Assembly: GCA_904501985.1 (NCBI GenBank)
Contig: CAJGCT010000016.1
Span: 1-34,403, forward strand
Direction: 5' to 3'
Source of the DNA: an uncultured Clostridia bacterium
GTDB taxonomy: Bacteria > Bacillota > Clostridia > Oscillospirales > CAG-272
DNA length: 34,403 bases
Shown here: positions 1-8,448 of the stretch, piece by piece
How positions within the stretch are numbered: the first letter of the stretch is position 1
Layout of the letters: every line of letters begins with the position of its first letter
Notes under the pieces: generated by a model
Told to the model about the DNA's origin: nothing
Databases searched by the model: none
Seen by the model: only the letters and a program-made list of their open reading frames with translations
Position numbers and translations under genes: made by a program

Positions 1-375
1 GATGATTTTATCACCCGTCTGCCCGGCGGATACAACACCGAGCTTACAAACAACGGTGCAAATCTCTCACAGGGACAGCGTCAGCTTATCGCCATTGCCC
101 GTGCGGCTGTGGCAGACCCGCCTGTAATGATACTTGATGAAGCGACGTCAAGTATAGATACACGCACCGAGGCTATAGTACAGCGCGGACTGGATAAGCT
201 TATGGAGGGCAGAACGGTATTTGTTATCGCTCACAGACTTTCCACCGTTATGAATTCCGATGTTATAATGGTTCTTGACCACGGACGCATAATTGAACGC
301 GGAAGTCACGAAAAGCTCATCGAAGAGAAGGGCACATATTACCGTCTCTACACCGGCGCATTTGAGCTTGAATAA
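1..375 (+). CDS. ABC exporter, C-terminal part of the ATP-binding domain (5' truncated by the window)
   Basis: The reading frame is open from base 1 and ends at TAA 373-375, giving 124 visible residues. It contains the ABC signature (LSQGQ), Walker B with catalytic Glu (MILDEATSSID), the D-loop and the switch His (IAHRLS). It would therefore hydrolyse ATP to drive transport across the cytoplasmic membrane. The wording of the signature to Walker B stretch and the short tail after GRIIERGSHEKL fit fused TMD-NBD exporters of the multidrug/lipid type (MsbA/LmrA/YheH-like), which often work as heterodimers. The transmembrane domain and Walker A lie outside the window, so substrate and partner cannot be judged. 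A strong terminator follows at once, so it is the last gene of its transcript. Confidence 0.93.
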   Translation, partial: DDFITRLPGGYNTELTNNGANLSQGQRQLIAIARAAVADPPVMILDEATSSIDTRTEAIVQRGLDKLMEGRTVFVIAHRLSTVMNSDVIMVLDHGRIIERGSHEKLIEEKGTYYRLYTGAFELE

Positions 376-381
376 TAGAAA

Positions 382-426
382 AGACCGCCTGCAGGCCTTA
401 TAGCTTGGCAGACGGTCTCTTTTTTT
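382..426 (+). terminator. Rho-independent terminator after the ABC exporter gene
   Basis: An 11-bp stem with one mismatch (left arm 382-392, right arm 408-418) is followed by a run of T. It lies 6 bases after the stop codon of the ABC gene and separates it from ytvI. Confidence 0.85.
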
Positions 427-472
427 GCGTAAAAACCGAAAATTTACGCTTTAGTCGGAATACTGAGGCGGC

Positions 473-501
473 TTTATGTAATAATATACCGTGAGTATAA
501 T
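473..501 (+). promoter_or_regulatory. Possible sigma-A promoter for ytvI
   Basis: TTTATG at 473-478 and a perfect TATAAT at 496-501 are separated by 17 bases. The predicted transcription start (about 508) lies downstream of the possible GTG start at 491 and upstream of the ATG at 527, which favours the ATG. The -35 box is weak. Confidence 0.45.
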
Positions 502-526
502 TTTCGAAAATAACCTTGGAGCGGCT

Positions 527-1612
527 ATGGAGAAAAAGAAAAAATTTCTTGTTTCTGCGGTATATTATCTGACGATTTCCGCTATTGTGTTTCTTTTTTT
601 TAAGTATGCGGTATTTGTCATAATGCCCTTTATTATAGGCTTTGCCGTGGCGGCGGTACTTAATCCGGCGGTACGCTTTTTCTGCCAAAAATTTGATATG
701 AAGCGCAAACCCACAGCTCTGCTTATTCTGCTTCTTTTTTATGCTACGATAGGTATGCTTGCAACTGTGCTTGTGGTACGTATGACGGTAACGGTGGGGG
801 CGGTGTCGGAAAAGCTCCCGGGACTTTATGCGGATACGGTAGAACCCGCTCTTGGCAGAGCCTTTGAATATGTTAACCGCCTGATAGCGAGATTTGACAG
901 AGTGCCGGATAATGAGCTTGCCGATGCCTTAACGTCGTTTTTCAACTCCCTTAAAAGCTCTATCGGAGAAACCGTGTCAAATATATCGGTTCGTGCCATA
1001 ACCGCGCTTTCAGGACTTGCGGCGGCAGTTCCGAAGTTTATTATAGAGCTTCTTTTTGCGGTGATATCAAGCTTTTTCTTTATTATCGACTATGAAAAGA
1101 TTGTAGGATATATAAAATCCCGACTGCCGGAGAGGGCAATCGGGATAATGACGGATCTCAGAGACAAGTTTTTTGTCACGGTCATAAAATATATTCGCTC
1201 CTATGCGCTCATAATGCTCATAACCTTTGCGGAGCTGTTTTTCGGACTAATTTTGCTTGGATGTGAAAACGCGGCACTGTATGCATTTCTGATTGCCTTA
1301 TTCGACGTCCTTCCCGTGGTTGGCACGGGAGCGGTTATGATACCGTGGGCGCTTATTGAGCTTATACGGGGCAATCTGCGCTATGGGATAGGACTCATTG
1401 TGCTCTGGGCGATAATAACCGTAGTCAGAAACATTATTGAGCCGAAAATTGTAGGTACGCAGGTGGGACTCCCTCCGCTCCTGACGCTTATATCAATGTT
1501 TGTGGGAAGCAAGCTGTTCGGCTTTTTTGGTCTTATCGCACTGCCTGTGGGAATGTCAATAGCTCTGTCGGTAATAAGGGAACGAAATCAGCTCTCGTCG
1601 GGGACGAAATGA
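527..1612 (+). CDS. ytvI: Sporulation integral membrane protein YtvI-like, AI-2E transporter family
   Basis: A polytopic membrane protein of 361 residues. A pair of hydrophobic segments lies at the N-terminus (about residues 8-50) and a third follows a basic stretch at about 60-85. A long soluble, amphipathic middle region (about 100-180) comes next, then further hydrophobic helices to the C-terminus. This is the AI-2E transporter/PerM fold (PF01594). Length, N-terminal basic cluster and layout match YtvI, the Firmicutes branch made during sporulation, whose molecular role is unsettled. The ATG at 527 has GGAG five bases upstream and is preferred over an in-frame GTG at 491, which lies upstream of the likely transcription start. 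The 3' end overlaps the convergent subtilase gene by 25 bases. The family call is firm; YtvI rather than another paralogue is inferred. Confidence 0.82.
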   Translation: MEKKKKFLVSAVYYLTISAIVFLFFKYAVFVIMPFIIGFAVAAVLNPAVRFFCQKFDMKRKPTALLILLLFYATIGMLATVLVVRMTVTVGAVSEKLPGLYADTVEPALGRAFEYVNRLIARFDRVPDNELADALTSFFNSLKSSIGETVSNISVRAITALSGLAAAVPKFIIELLFAVISSFFFIIDYEKIVGYIKSRLPERAIGIMTDLRDKFFVTVIKYIRSYALIMLITFAELFFGLILLGCENAALYAFLIALFDVLPVVGTGAVMIPWALIELIRGNLRYGIGLIVLWAIITVVRNIIEPKIVGTQVGLPPLLTLISMFVGSKLFGFFGLIALPVGMSIALSVIRERNQLSSGTK

Positions 1613-4461
1613 GGATTTTCCATTCGTACTACCGTAGAATTGCCTGCATAGTCGAATATGTCAACATACAGGTATTCGCCCATAAGCTCTGATATGTCGT
1701 ATAAGTCCTTGTCAATAGGGTATGCCTCTTCGGAATCGCTGTCCACGACGGAAGCTCGCATAACAAGATGATTGTCTTCGGTTTTGATGAAAAGTGCCGG
1801 TTTGTCGTCAACAGTCAGAAAATCTGCGGATATAAGTTTGGGTGCCTCGGTGTCAAGACGGATGTCATAAGAAAATGAGCCCTTTGTAAGGGAAACGGGT
1901 TTCGTGTAGCTTACGGTTATTTTATATACGCCGTCAGGATAAATATAGGACACATTATCGGCGGCACGACCGTTCCAAAGCGGCAGTGATTCAGAGGTCG
2001 CCATGCCCGTTGAGCGGCTGACGTATGTGCGCGGAACTGTGCTGAAATGGCGTTCTTCAATAACAGCACCATTAGAATCGGTGACAGTTACGCTTACATC
2101 ACTGACAGTGCGAAGAAGACCGAAGTTAAGCCAAAGCTCGCTGTTATTTCTGTCAATTACAGGGGAGAACGCCATGGCGTTTTTATCAAATTTCGTTTTG
2201 CTGTTCCGCTCACCGTGGGTGTCAGCACCGAGAATAAGCCTGTTTGATGGGGAAATATCCCGATTGCTCATTTCTCTGTATACGTAAACTGCGTCGAGAA
2301 CCGCAGGCTTTCCGTCATATAAGGATGCTTCAACATATGGAGCCGCGGCGAAGTTGCCGGAGAATCCCACAAAGGGAAGCTTTGATATCTCCTCGCCGCT
2401 TGTAAGGCGTACAAAGCCTTCGATGAAGAATCCGTTTTTCCATGCGCTTTTGTATTTATGGTATGTTGCCGCGTCAAGCTCTGCCACGATTTCAAAGGTT
2501 TCACTGCCGCCGGCAGGAAGCGTGAAAGAATATGGAGAATAATCGGCAGAGGCAGAATTTAGCTCATATGAGGAGCTGCCAAGCATTACTTTTGCGCCTG
2601 TAAACTCACAAAAACCGGTGGAAAATGCCAGCGTATCGGTGGGACTCTTGCCAAGCCTTATATGGAGCGGATCGCGCGGATTTTCCGCATCAAGCTCGGC
2701 ATAGGTGTATTCGCTAAAGCCGTCAGAGCCGATAATGGCATCAAGCCTGCACTCCTTCGGTGTATCTGAAAGATTTTTTGCCGTCACTTTAAATTGGAGC
2801 ATACGTGTGTGACCGTCACCAAGCTCTGCTTTGTGTGTTCCGTTTGATGTAAGAAGCACTTCCGCTGAAAGAGCTGATGACAGATCCGCGTTTCCGCCGC
2901 CCTGTGTTCGCGGTGAGAAGACAGTATCTTTGGGATACTGAGCCATAAGCTCGGCTGAACTAACAAGGAGTGACTTCACCGTGCTTGCAATATCCGCGCT
3001 GTCGGTAAGCCTCGTTTCGCATAGAAGCTTCTGCTTTATAACCGCACACATTCCCGCCACCCTTGCCGCAGAAGCTGTGGTGGAGCTTATGCTGGCGTAG
3101 CTTCCGTCGGGGGAGGCGCACTGCACATTTTCACCTACCGCGGTAAGGTCAGGCTTCAGACCAAGCTCAGGCGTTGTGCCGCCTGCCGAATATGACGAGG
3201 GTGAGGGAGTAGGGCGTTTTTTCGTTGAAAACAGCTTGTTTGCATCAAGAGATATACGCTGATCCTCGGCATTTTTTAAGTGTCTGCCGTTTTCGCCGGA
3301 GATTATGACAGCAGGTATGGTTGACTCTGAAATGTCCATTTTTGTGTTGAGGGCAGAGAGGGAATCCGGCTGATTGTCAGTCACTATCATGCCTACAGCT
3401 CCCACAGCGGCGGCATTTTTTGCTTTTTCGTTAAAGCTTATCTCGCCACGGGACACTACCGCAATTTTACCTGTAATGTCACCTGCTTTAGCGAAGTCAT
3501 CGGGTGTTCCGAACCCGTCGATGATCGCATATTGGAGAGTCCTGCCGTTAAAAAACGAAGCAAATGTTTTGCCGTCTGTTGCGGTTCTGTAGAGATAATT
3601 TGAGTCACCGTAGGGAATGGATTTCCCGTCAGACAGCGTGAAAAACTCCGATTCCACAATGTTGCTCTCGGAAGAACCTACAGTGAGAACATCAGAAATC
3701 GTACCGGGCCATGCTACCGTGCCTGTGTCCGGAAAGTCGGTTGGAATATCGGCGGTTTCATACTCAAGCTCGTAGACAGTCTTTTTGCCGTATTCGATTA
3801 CATCCCCGGCGGGTGCTACTACGATAACTCCTGCTTCCGAGGCTGATTTTATAGCTTCGGTAAAAGCCTTGGAGGCAGGGTCAAATTCCACGCCGCAGGG
3901 TTCTGTCAGTGTTATCAGTATTACATCCGCACCGAGGGTCACGGCATCCTCTATGGCGCAAACCATGGCGCGCTCGCTTACGCTGTCCGTGCTGTCGGAA
4001 TATACCTTCATGGCAAGTATCTGCGCTTCGGGGGCAACACCGTCAGCGGCAGGAATTTTTTCTTTTAACCCCGATGCGTTACCGGCGGCAACGGATATCA
4101 TTGCCGTCCCGTGGTCGTTGTACCGCTCATTTGTCACATCGGCATCTCCGTCTCCGTAATCGTAGGCAAAGGGAATTTTTTCGCTTACATAAAAAGAAGT
4201 TGACTCCGATTCGCCCTTTTTCGCATATGTGTTTTCGAGAAGGGCATCGCTTGCCTCTTTTGTAAGGGCGTTTTCGGTGTTTGTTATAATAAAACTCTCG
4301 TGGGTCAGCGAAAATCCGTTATCAAGCACCGCAATGCGCATTCCGGCACCGTTATATGGGGCGGTGGGGATGTTTTCTGCCGGCGCACTTGCAAAAACGG
4401 GCGATGTGCCGACAGCAAGAGTGCATATCAGTGCCAGAGCTGTGATTTTATGTGATTTCAT
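1588..4461 (-). CDS. Secreted subtilase-like protein lacking catalytic Ser and propeptide (probable pseudoprotease)
   Basis: 957 residues with a signal peptide (1 to about 25). The S8 domain starts directly after it, with the Asp motif at D47 (AVLDNGF) and the His motif at H117 (NDHGTA). A protease-associated (PA) domain is inserted at about 300-400, and beta-sandwich domains follow, as in lactocepin/C5a-peptidase-type envelope proteases. At the nucleophile site the usual GTSMAAPxVAG reads STTASAARVAG, so Ser is Thr462 and the conserved Pro is Ala. The oxyanion Asn is Asp220 (APAGD). The I9 propeptide present in its neighbour is absent. I infer loss of proteolysis and a binding, chaperone or regulatory role, but this is untested. 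The chosen ATG has AGGAG eight bases upstream; a longer frame reaches 4512 but would overlap the upstream gene. It is second in the operon, 16 bases after the active subtilase. No LPXTG or C-terminal membrane anchor is seen. Confidence 0.9.
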   Translation of the reverse strand: MKSHKITALALICTLAVGTSPVFASAPAENIPTAPYNGAGMRIAVLDNGFSLTHESFIITNTENALTKEASDALLENTYAKKGESESTSFYVSEKIPFAYDYGDGDADVTNERYNDHGTAMISVAAGNASGLKEKIPAADGVAPEAQILAMKVYSDSTDSVSERAMVCAIEDAVTLGADVILITLTEPCGVEFDPASKAFTEAIKSASEAGVIVVAPAGDVIEYGKKTVYELEYETADIPTDFPDTGTVAWPGTISDVLTVGSSESNIVESEFFTLSDGKSIPYGDSNYLYRTATDGKTFASFFNGRTLQYAIIDGFGTPDDFAKAGDITGKIAVVSRGEISFNEKAKNAAAVGAVGMIVTDNQPDSLSALNTKMDISESTIPAVIISGENGRHLKNAEDQRISLDANKLFSTKKRPTPSPSSYSAGGTTPELGLKPDLTAVGENVQCASPDGSYASISSTTASAARVAGMCAVIKQKLLCETRLTDSADIASTVKSLLVSSAELMAQYPKDTVFSPRTQGGGNADLSSALSAEVLLTSNGTHKAELGDGHTRMLQFKVTAKNLSDTPKECRLDAIIGSDGFSEYTYAELDAENPRDPLHIRLGKSPTDTLAFSTGFCEFTGAKVMLGSSSYELNSASADYSPYSFTLPAGGSETFEIVAELDAATYHKYKSAWKNGFFIEGFVRLTSGEEISKLPFVGFSGNFAAAPYVEASLYDGKPAVLDAVYVYREMSNRDISPSNRLILGADTHGERNSKTKFDKNAMAFSPVIDRNNSELWLNFGLLRTVSDVSVTVTDSNGAVIEERHFSTVPRTYVSRSTGMATSESLPLWNGRAADNVSYIYPDGVYKITVSYTKPVSLTKGSFSYDIRLDTEAPKLISADFLTVDDKPALFIKTEDNHLVMRASVVDSDSEEAYPIDKDLYDISELMGEYLYVDIFDYAGNSTVVRMENPHFVPDES

Positions 4462-4477
4462 AGGTGTTCTCCTTAAT

Positions 4478-7400
4478 TCAGGCGGAAAGCTCTGAGAGAT
4501 CAAGCTTGCCAACTGTGATATTGTAGGCGAAGTCGATTATTTCATAATACAGCGTGTCACCGCTGTATGCGCCAATATCAAATTCTGCCGATTCACCGTG
4601 AGCGAGCACGGAAAATGCGTTGTTATTGTCATTTTCATAGATATTTATAATTCTCACACCAACCTCGTCGTGTGCGCTTATGGAAAGCTTGTCCCCCGAA
4701 AGTGATGCCGATGTGAGGGTAGGAGCGTTTGTATCTATTCTTACATCATAGGTGTAGGTCTGCTTTGGTTCGCCTTTGTAATCAAGTACATATTCAAGTG
4801 CCACGCGGTATGTGCCGTCGGGGAGCTTGTAGCGGCTGTACATACCGTCACTTCCGTCCCACGTAAATCTGAAAACAGTAACCTCATCCATTCCCTTGAT
4901 TTTGCTGAAATAGGGGAAGCTTGACGAGAATACAGTATTTCCGTCTTTATCCGTGACGGTCATTTTGGAGCTTTTTGCGTTGCGCAGGGCGGAAGCACCA
5001 AAGCTTATATCGTCCGCATTTTCGTCACCGTTTGGGGAAAATGCGATAGTGGTGCGGTCGTATGTAACGGTATCGGAGAAAATATCGGCTCCTGCCGGGA
5101 CATATTTGCCGTTTACCTTTACATAGAATTTCGAGCCGTCAAACATTTCGGTCTCGCCGGCGTAGGCATCGCCGTCAAGAATGGGAGCGGATGCCCAATC
5201 GCCCACATAGCCCATGTAGGGCATGGAAACCTCTGTTCCGTCTGCTTCGCAGAAGACAAACCCTTCGGCGAAATAACCGTTTGTGAACACGCCTGCAAGC
5301 CTGTCACTGTAAGCTTTATCAAGGGTAAAACGAAGACCGACGACTTGCTCTGCACCGCCTTCAAGCGTGAAGCAAAGTGGAGCGTAATCTTTGGCGTATT
5401 TGTTGAGGTTTCCGCCCATATCGGATGTTATATGTGATACGCTGTCCGCTTCTGCGGTGAGAGTGCTGTAATATTCCGATTTGCCGTTGTAGGAAAGCCT
5501 TGTAAATCCGTCGTTTGTAAGTGACACGCCGAGGCTTACATCAAGGGGCGCGTCGGTGAGATTTTTCACCGTTACATTAAAATTAACCGAATCGGTGAGC
5601 TTGTCATAAAGCTCGGCTTTTGCCACGCCCGTATCTGTGAGTGTGAGCGAGATTTCTTGACTTAGTGCGGCATCAATATTTATAAGTCCTGCACCCTGTG
5701 CGCGGGGAGAATATTCCGTTCCGTTTTTCTGTATGACAGGTACAGCGGTATTCATGAGCGCGTTTTTAACCTTCAGCGCGATAGCGGCACTGTCCGATGC
5801 TCCGCGGTCACGCTCACGCTCAATGAGCAGAGCACAGGCGGCGGAAAGCTGAGGTGCCGCCATGGAAGTTCCGGAGCTTGCACCGTATCCGCCCCCGACG
5901 ATAGTGCTGAGCACACCGCCGCCAACTGCGGATATGTCGGGCTTCAGCGTAAGGGACGGAGTTGTTCCGTATGATGAGTAGGCGGATATGCGGCCTGCCG
6001 CGTCCCCGATCTCGCGTGTGGTATAGTTTATCGGGAATGTAACGGTATGCACCGCTTCATCAATGAGTGACTGTCCGTCGGCTTTGCGTATAGCAACAGC
6101 AGGAATGGGCGCGCCCGTAAGCTCCATGTTGATATAATCTTCGTCGGTGTTGTTGTAAACTATAACTCCAATAGCACCGTGGCTTGCGGCAACGGCGGCT
6201 TTTTCGGCAAAGGGAATCGTTCCGCGTGACACGAGTGCTATTTTTCCGGAAACATCTATGCCCTCGTAATCTTCTGTTTCGCCAATTCCAGGTATGACCG
6301 CGTACTCCACGGTTTTGCCGCCGAAATGTTTTCCGAATGGGGTATTAAGAACTCCGCCCACTATATTTGTGTCGGTGTATTCAATATAAAGCTCTTTGTT
6401 TCGTCCGTGTATAAAATGCATGGAATAGTATACGCTGTTATCAACACTTGCGGTGGACATTACAGAGCCTGCGGAAGCAGGTGAGCTTAATGTTCCGTAG
6501 TCGGTATAGCTTGCAAGGGGCAGGCGGATCTCGGCGTTTTGAGAGATACTGCTTCTATCGGTAGTGGTGCTGTCGTTGCCCACTGCGGCTACGATAATAC
6601 AGCCCCTCTTTTCGGCTTCGTCAAGAAGAGCAGGAAGACCTACTATTTCCGACGGAGAAGCAGAGCCGGAGTAGTGACCGATACTTAAATTTATAACGTC
6701 TGCACCAAGCTTTAGTGCATCTTCAAGGGCGGCAATGAGAGCCTTGTCCGAAGCCGCTGTTCCCTCGTCGTTGAATATCTTCATAAGAAGAAGCTGGCAT
6801 CCGGGGGCAATTCCGTGCATGGCACTGATGTCTGTCTTGCCGGCACCGATAATGCCTGCCACATGAGTGCCGTGATTCGACGTGGCGGTGTATACATCCG
6901 TGTCCTTGTAGGCATAGTCGTACATGAACGGTATCTTGGAATTGTAATAGAGCGGCACGATGCTTGTGGAATTTTGCAGGGCATTCAGCCGTCCCGGACC
7001 GATTACCGTGGCAAAGTCGGACAGGTCAAGGGTGTTTGTAACGTCCATGGAAAATGCAGGGTGCGTTACATCGAATCCGCTGTCAAGTACAGCTACTTTT
7101 ACGCCGTCGCCGTCGAGACCGGCGGCTTCTGCGGCAGAGTATCCTACAAGTGTGGCGGCACTCATGTCGCTTTCGGTGATTTTTGCATCAAGTGCCTCAT
7201 ATTCAACACTGCGGTACACTTTTTTAACAAAATCGAAGCTTTCAATACGCCAAAGGGCGCTTTCCGGTATCTCCCCGGAAAATCCGCAGAGCAGGGTGTC
7301 GTATATGTAATCATATTTAAAGTCCGGAAGCTTTGCGCTTATCATTTCGGCGCAGTTTTTTGCATATTCGGCGACATTTCCGTGATTTTTAGGTACAAGC

Positions 7401-7501
7401 TCAACTATTACGTCCTGTGTCGCGTTGGCAGGGGCAGACACAGCGGCACAGGGGACTATAGCTTGTGCCATAAGCAGTATGAGAGTGATAATCTTTTTCA
7501 T
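4478..7501 (-). CDS. Large secreted subtilisin-like serine protease (S8, lactocepin/C5a-peptidase type)
   Basis: 1007 residues. In order: signal peptide (1 to about 24); an I9-like propeptide (about 28-102) that normally assists folding and is then cut off; the S8 catalytic domain with triad D140 (AVLDSGF), H210 (SNHGTHVAG) and S546 (GTSMAAP) and oxyanion N309 (VGND); a PA domain inserted between His and Ser (about 395-485); an fn3-like beta-sandwich (about 610-760); and a FlgD/Ig-like region near 830-930 with an SPNGDEN motif. It should cleave extracellular proteins or peptides at the cell surface or in the medium. No sortase signal or C-terminal anchor is visible, so it may be released or held non-covalently. 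AAGGAA sits upstream of the ATG. It is the first gene of a two-gene operon with the degenerate subtilase, under the promoter at 7539-7567. Confidence 0.95.
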   Translation of the reverse strand: MKKIITLILLMAQAIVPCAAVSAPANATQDVIVELVPKNHGNVAEYAKNCAEMISAKLPDFKYDYIYDTLLCGFSGEIPESALWRIESFDFVKKVYRSVEYEALDAKITESDMSAATLVGYSAAEAAGLDGDGVKVAVLDSGFDVTHPAFSMDVTNTLDLSDFATVIGPGRLNALQNSTSIVPLYYNSKIPFMYDYAYKDTDVYTATSNHGTHVAGIIGAGKTDISAMHGIAPGCQLLLMKIFNDEGTAASDKALIAALEDALKLGADVINLSIGHYSGSASPSEIVGLPALLDEAEKRGCIIVAAVGNDSTTTDRSSISQNAEIRLPLASYTDYGTLSSPASAGSVMSTASVDNSVYYSMHFIHGRNKELYIEYTDTNIVGGVLNTPFGKHFGGKTVEYAVIPGIGETEDYEGIDVSGKIALVSRGTIPFAEKAAVAASHGAIGVIVYNNTDEDYINMELTGAPIPAVAIRKADGQSLIDEAVHTVTFPINYTTREIGDAAGRISAYSSYGTTPSLTLKPDISAVGGGVLSTIVGGGYGASSGTSMAAPQLSAACALLIERERDRGASDSAAIALKVKNALMNTAVPVIQKNGTEYSPRAQGAGLINIDAALSQEISLTLTDTGVAKAELYDKLTDSVNFNVTVKNLTDAPLDVSLGVSLTNDGFTRLSYNGKSEYYSTLTAEADSVSHITSDMGGNLNKYAKDYAPLCFTLEGGAEQVVGLRFTLDKAYSDRLAGVFTNGYFAEGFVFCEADGTEVSMPYMGYVGDWASAPILDGDAYAGETEMFDGSKFYVKVNGKYVPAGADIFSDTVTYDRTTIAFSPNGDENADDISFGASALRNAKSSKMTVTDKDGNTVFSSSFPYFSKIKGMDEVTVFRFTWDGSDGMYSRYKLPDGTYRVALEYVLDYKGEPKQTYTYDVRIDTNAPTLTSASLSGDKLSISAHDEVGVRIINIYENDNNNAFSVLAHGESAEFDIGAYSGDTLYYEIIDFAYNITVGKLDLSELSA

Positions 7502-7538
7502 TTTTTAAATTCCTTGGTCATTTTTGCAGTATACAACA

Positions 7539-7567
7539 ATTATAACATGGGGCGAGTCTAAAATCAA
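7539..7567 (-). promoter_or_regulatory. Sigma-A promoter of the subtilase operon
   Basis: On the minus strand, TTGATT (7567-7562) and TATAAT (7544-7539) are separated by 17 bases, about 38 bases before the ATG at 7501. It is near consensus, so vegetative expression is likely. Confidence 0.8.
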
Positions 7568-7607
7568 TGTAATATTTGTGTATAGTATGAAAATATTGAA
7601 CGCTAAG

Positions 7608-7642
7608 TAAAAATCCCCCGATTTGCGAGCACAAATCGGGGG
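7608..7642 (-). terminator. Rho-independent terminator after the coaX-like gene
   Basis: A perfect 11-bp GC-rich stem (7615-7625 with 7632-7642, six-base loop) is followed on the minus strand by ATTTTTAC. It separates the panT-coaX transcript from the subtilase promoter. Confidence 0.88.
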
Positions 7643-7651
7643 GAGAATAGC

Positions 7652-8443
7652 TTATTTTGCTGACTGTTTGCCGTGACGTTTCAGATTCTTTTTGTATATT
7701 TCAAAGAGTCCCGTTAAAAGAAGTGTGTCGTCACGGTGTATATGCCGCTCGCACAGAGGCAGGATTATGTCGGCAGTTCTGCCGGATGCAATTGTCAGGG
7801 CGGATTCGCCTGTTTCGGATTCTATTCGTCCTATCATACCGTCGATCATTGCGGCACTTCCGAAAATACATCCGCTCTGCATACTTTCCATGGTGTTTGT
7901 TCCAACGCACTTTTTCGGGATTGCGCTTGCAAATGATGGAAGCAGACTTGCTCCGTTTGTAAGAGCCTTTTCCGACATAGACACGCCGGGAGCAATTGCG
8001 CATCCCACAAAAGCACCGTTTTTGTCGATCACCGAAAATGTGGTGGCTGTGCCGAAGTCAATAAGAATAAGCGGCGGAGTATATTTCGCAAGTGCTCCCA
8101 CTGCAAACGCCACGAGATCAGCTCCAAGCTGAGTGGGATCGTCGGTGAGTATGTTAAGTCCCGTTTTCGTGCCTGCACCAAGGATGTGGGGACGAATTGA
8201 AAGGAGCTTTTCAAATGCGTCGCGGACAGTCTCGGTAAGCTGTGGGACTACGGATGCGCCGATAGCACCCTCGATTGATTCCGAGGAAATCCCACGGAAA
8301 TCAAAGAGAGACTTGAATATGAAAGCATATTCATCGGCTGTGCGGCGTGTATCGGTTGATACGGATGCCGTGCCGCAAAGGCTGCCGTCCTCAATAAAGC
8401 CGATGGAAATATCATCGTTTCCTATGCTGTATGTAAGGATCAT
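7652..8443 (-). CDS. coaX: Type III pantothenate kinase (CoaX)-like protein
   Basis: 263 residues with the CoaX order of motifs: SIGND near residue 6, DTRRT at 31-35, ASVVPQLT at 63-70, GTKTGL at 91-96, GADL at 107-110 with the conserved catalytic-base Asp109, IDFGTATTF at 128-136, IAPG at 150-153 and ESMQSG at 176-181. Family members phosphorylate pantothenate with ATP, the first step of coenzyme A synthesis, as cytoplasmic ASKHA-fold dimers. Two usually conserved residues differ: the Asp of the first phosphate motif (normally DxGNT) is Ser6, and the Arg after GAD is Leu110. Activity may thus be reduced or altered. It begins 5 bases after the stop of the ECF gene without a strong ribosome-binding site, so it is probably translationally coupled. 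A terminator follows. Confidence 0.85.
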   Translation of the reverse strand: MILTYSIGNDDISIGFIEDGSLCGTASVSTDTRRTADEYAFIFKSLFDFRGISSESIEGAIGASVVPQLTETVRDAFEKLLSIRPHILGAGTKTGLNILTDDPTQLGADLVAFAVGALAKYTPPLILIDFGTATTFSVIDKNGAFVGCAIAPGVSMSEKALTNGASLLPSFASAIPKKCVGTNTMESMQSGCIFGSAAMIDGMIGRIESETGESALTIASGRTADIILPLCERHIHRDDTLLLTGLFEIYKKNLKRHGKQSAK

Positions 8444-8448
8444 ATGCG

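Noticed and set aside
491..526. GTG start extending YtvI by 12 residues
   Set aside because: It lies upstream of the likely transcription start, and the ATG at 527 has a well-spaced GGAG.
1597..1609. TCGTC/GACGA hairpin at the ytvI/subtilase junction as a terminator
   Set aside because: The stem is only about five pairs, lies within coding sequence, and has no T run on either strand.
4462..4512. 17-residue N-terminal extension of the degenerate subtilase
   Set aside because: It overlaps the end of the upstream gene; the internal ATG has AGGAG and begins a proper signal peptide.
6815..7561. 248-codon plus-strand open frame
   Set aside because: It is antisense to the active subtilase, has a Cys/Tyr/Gly-rich shadow-like composition and no family motif.
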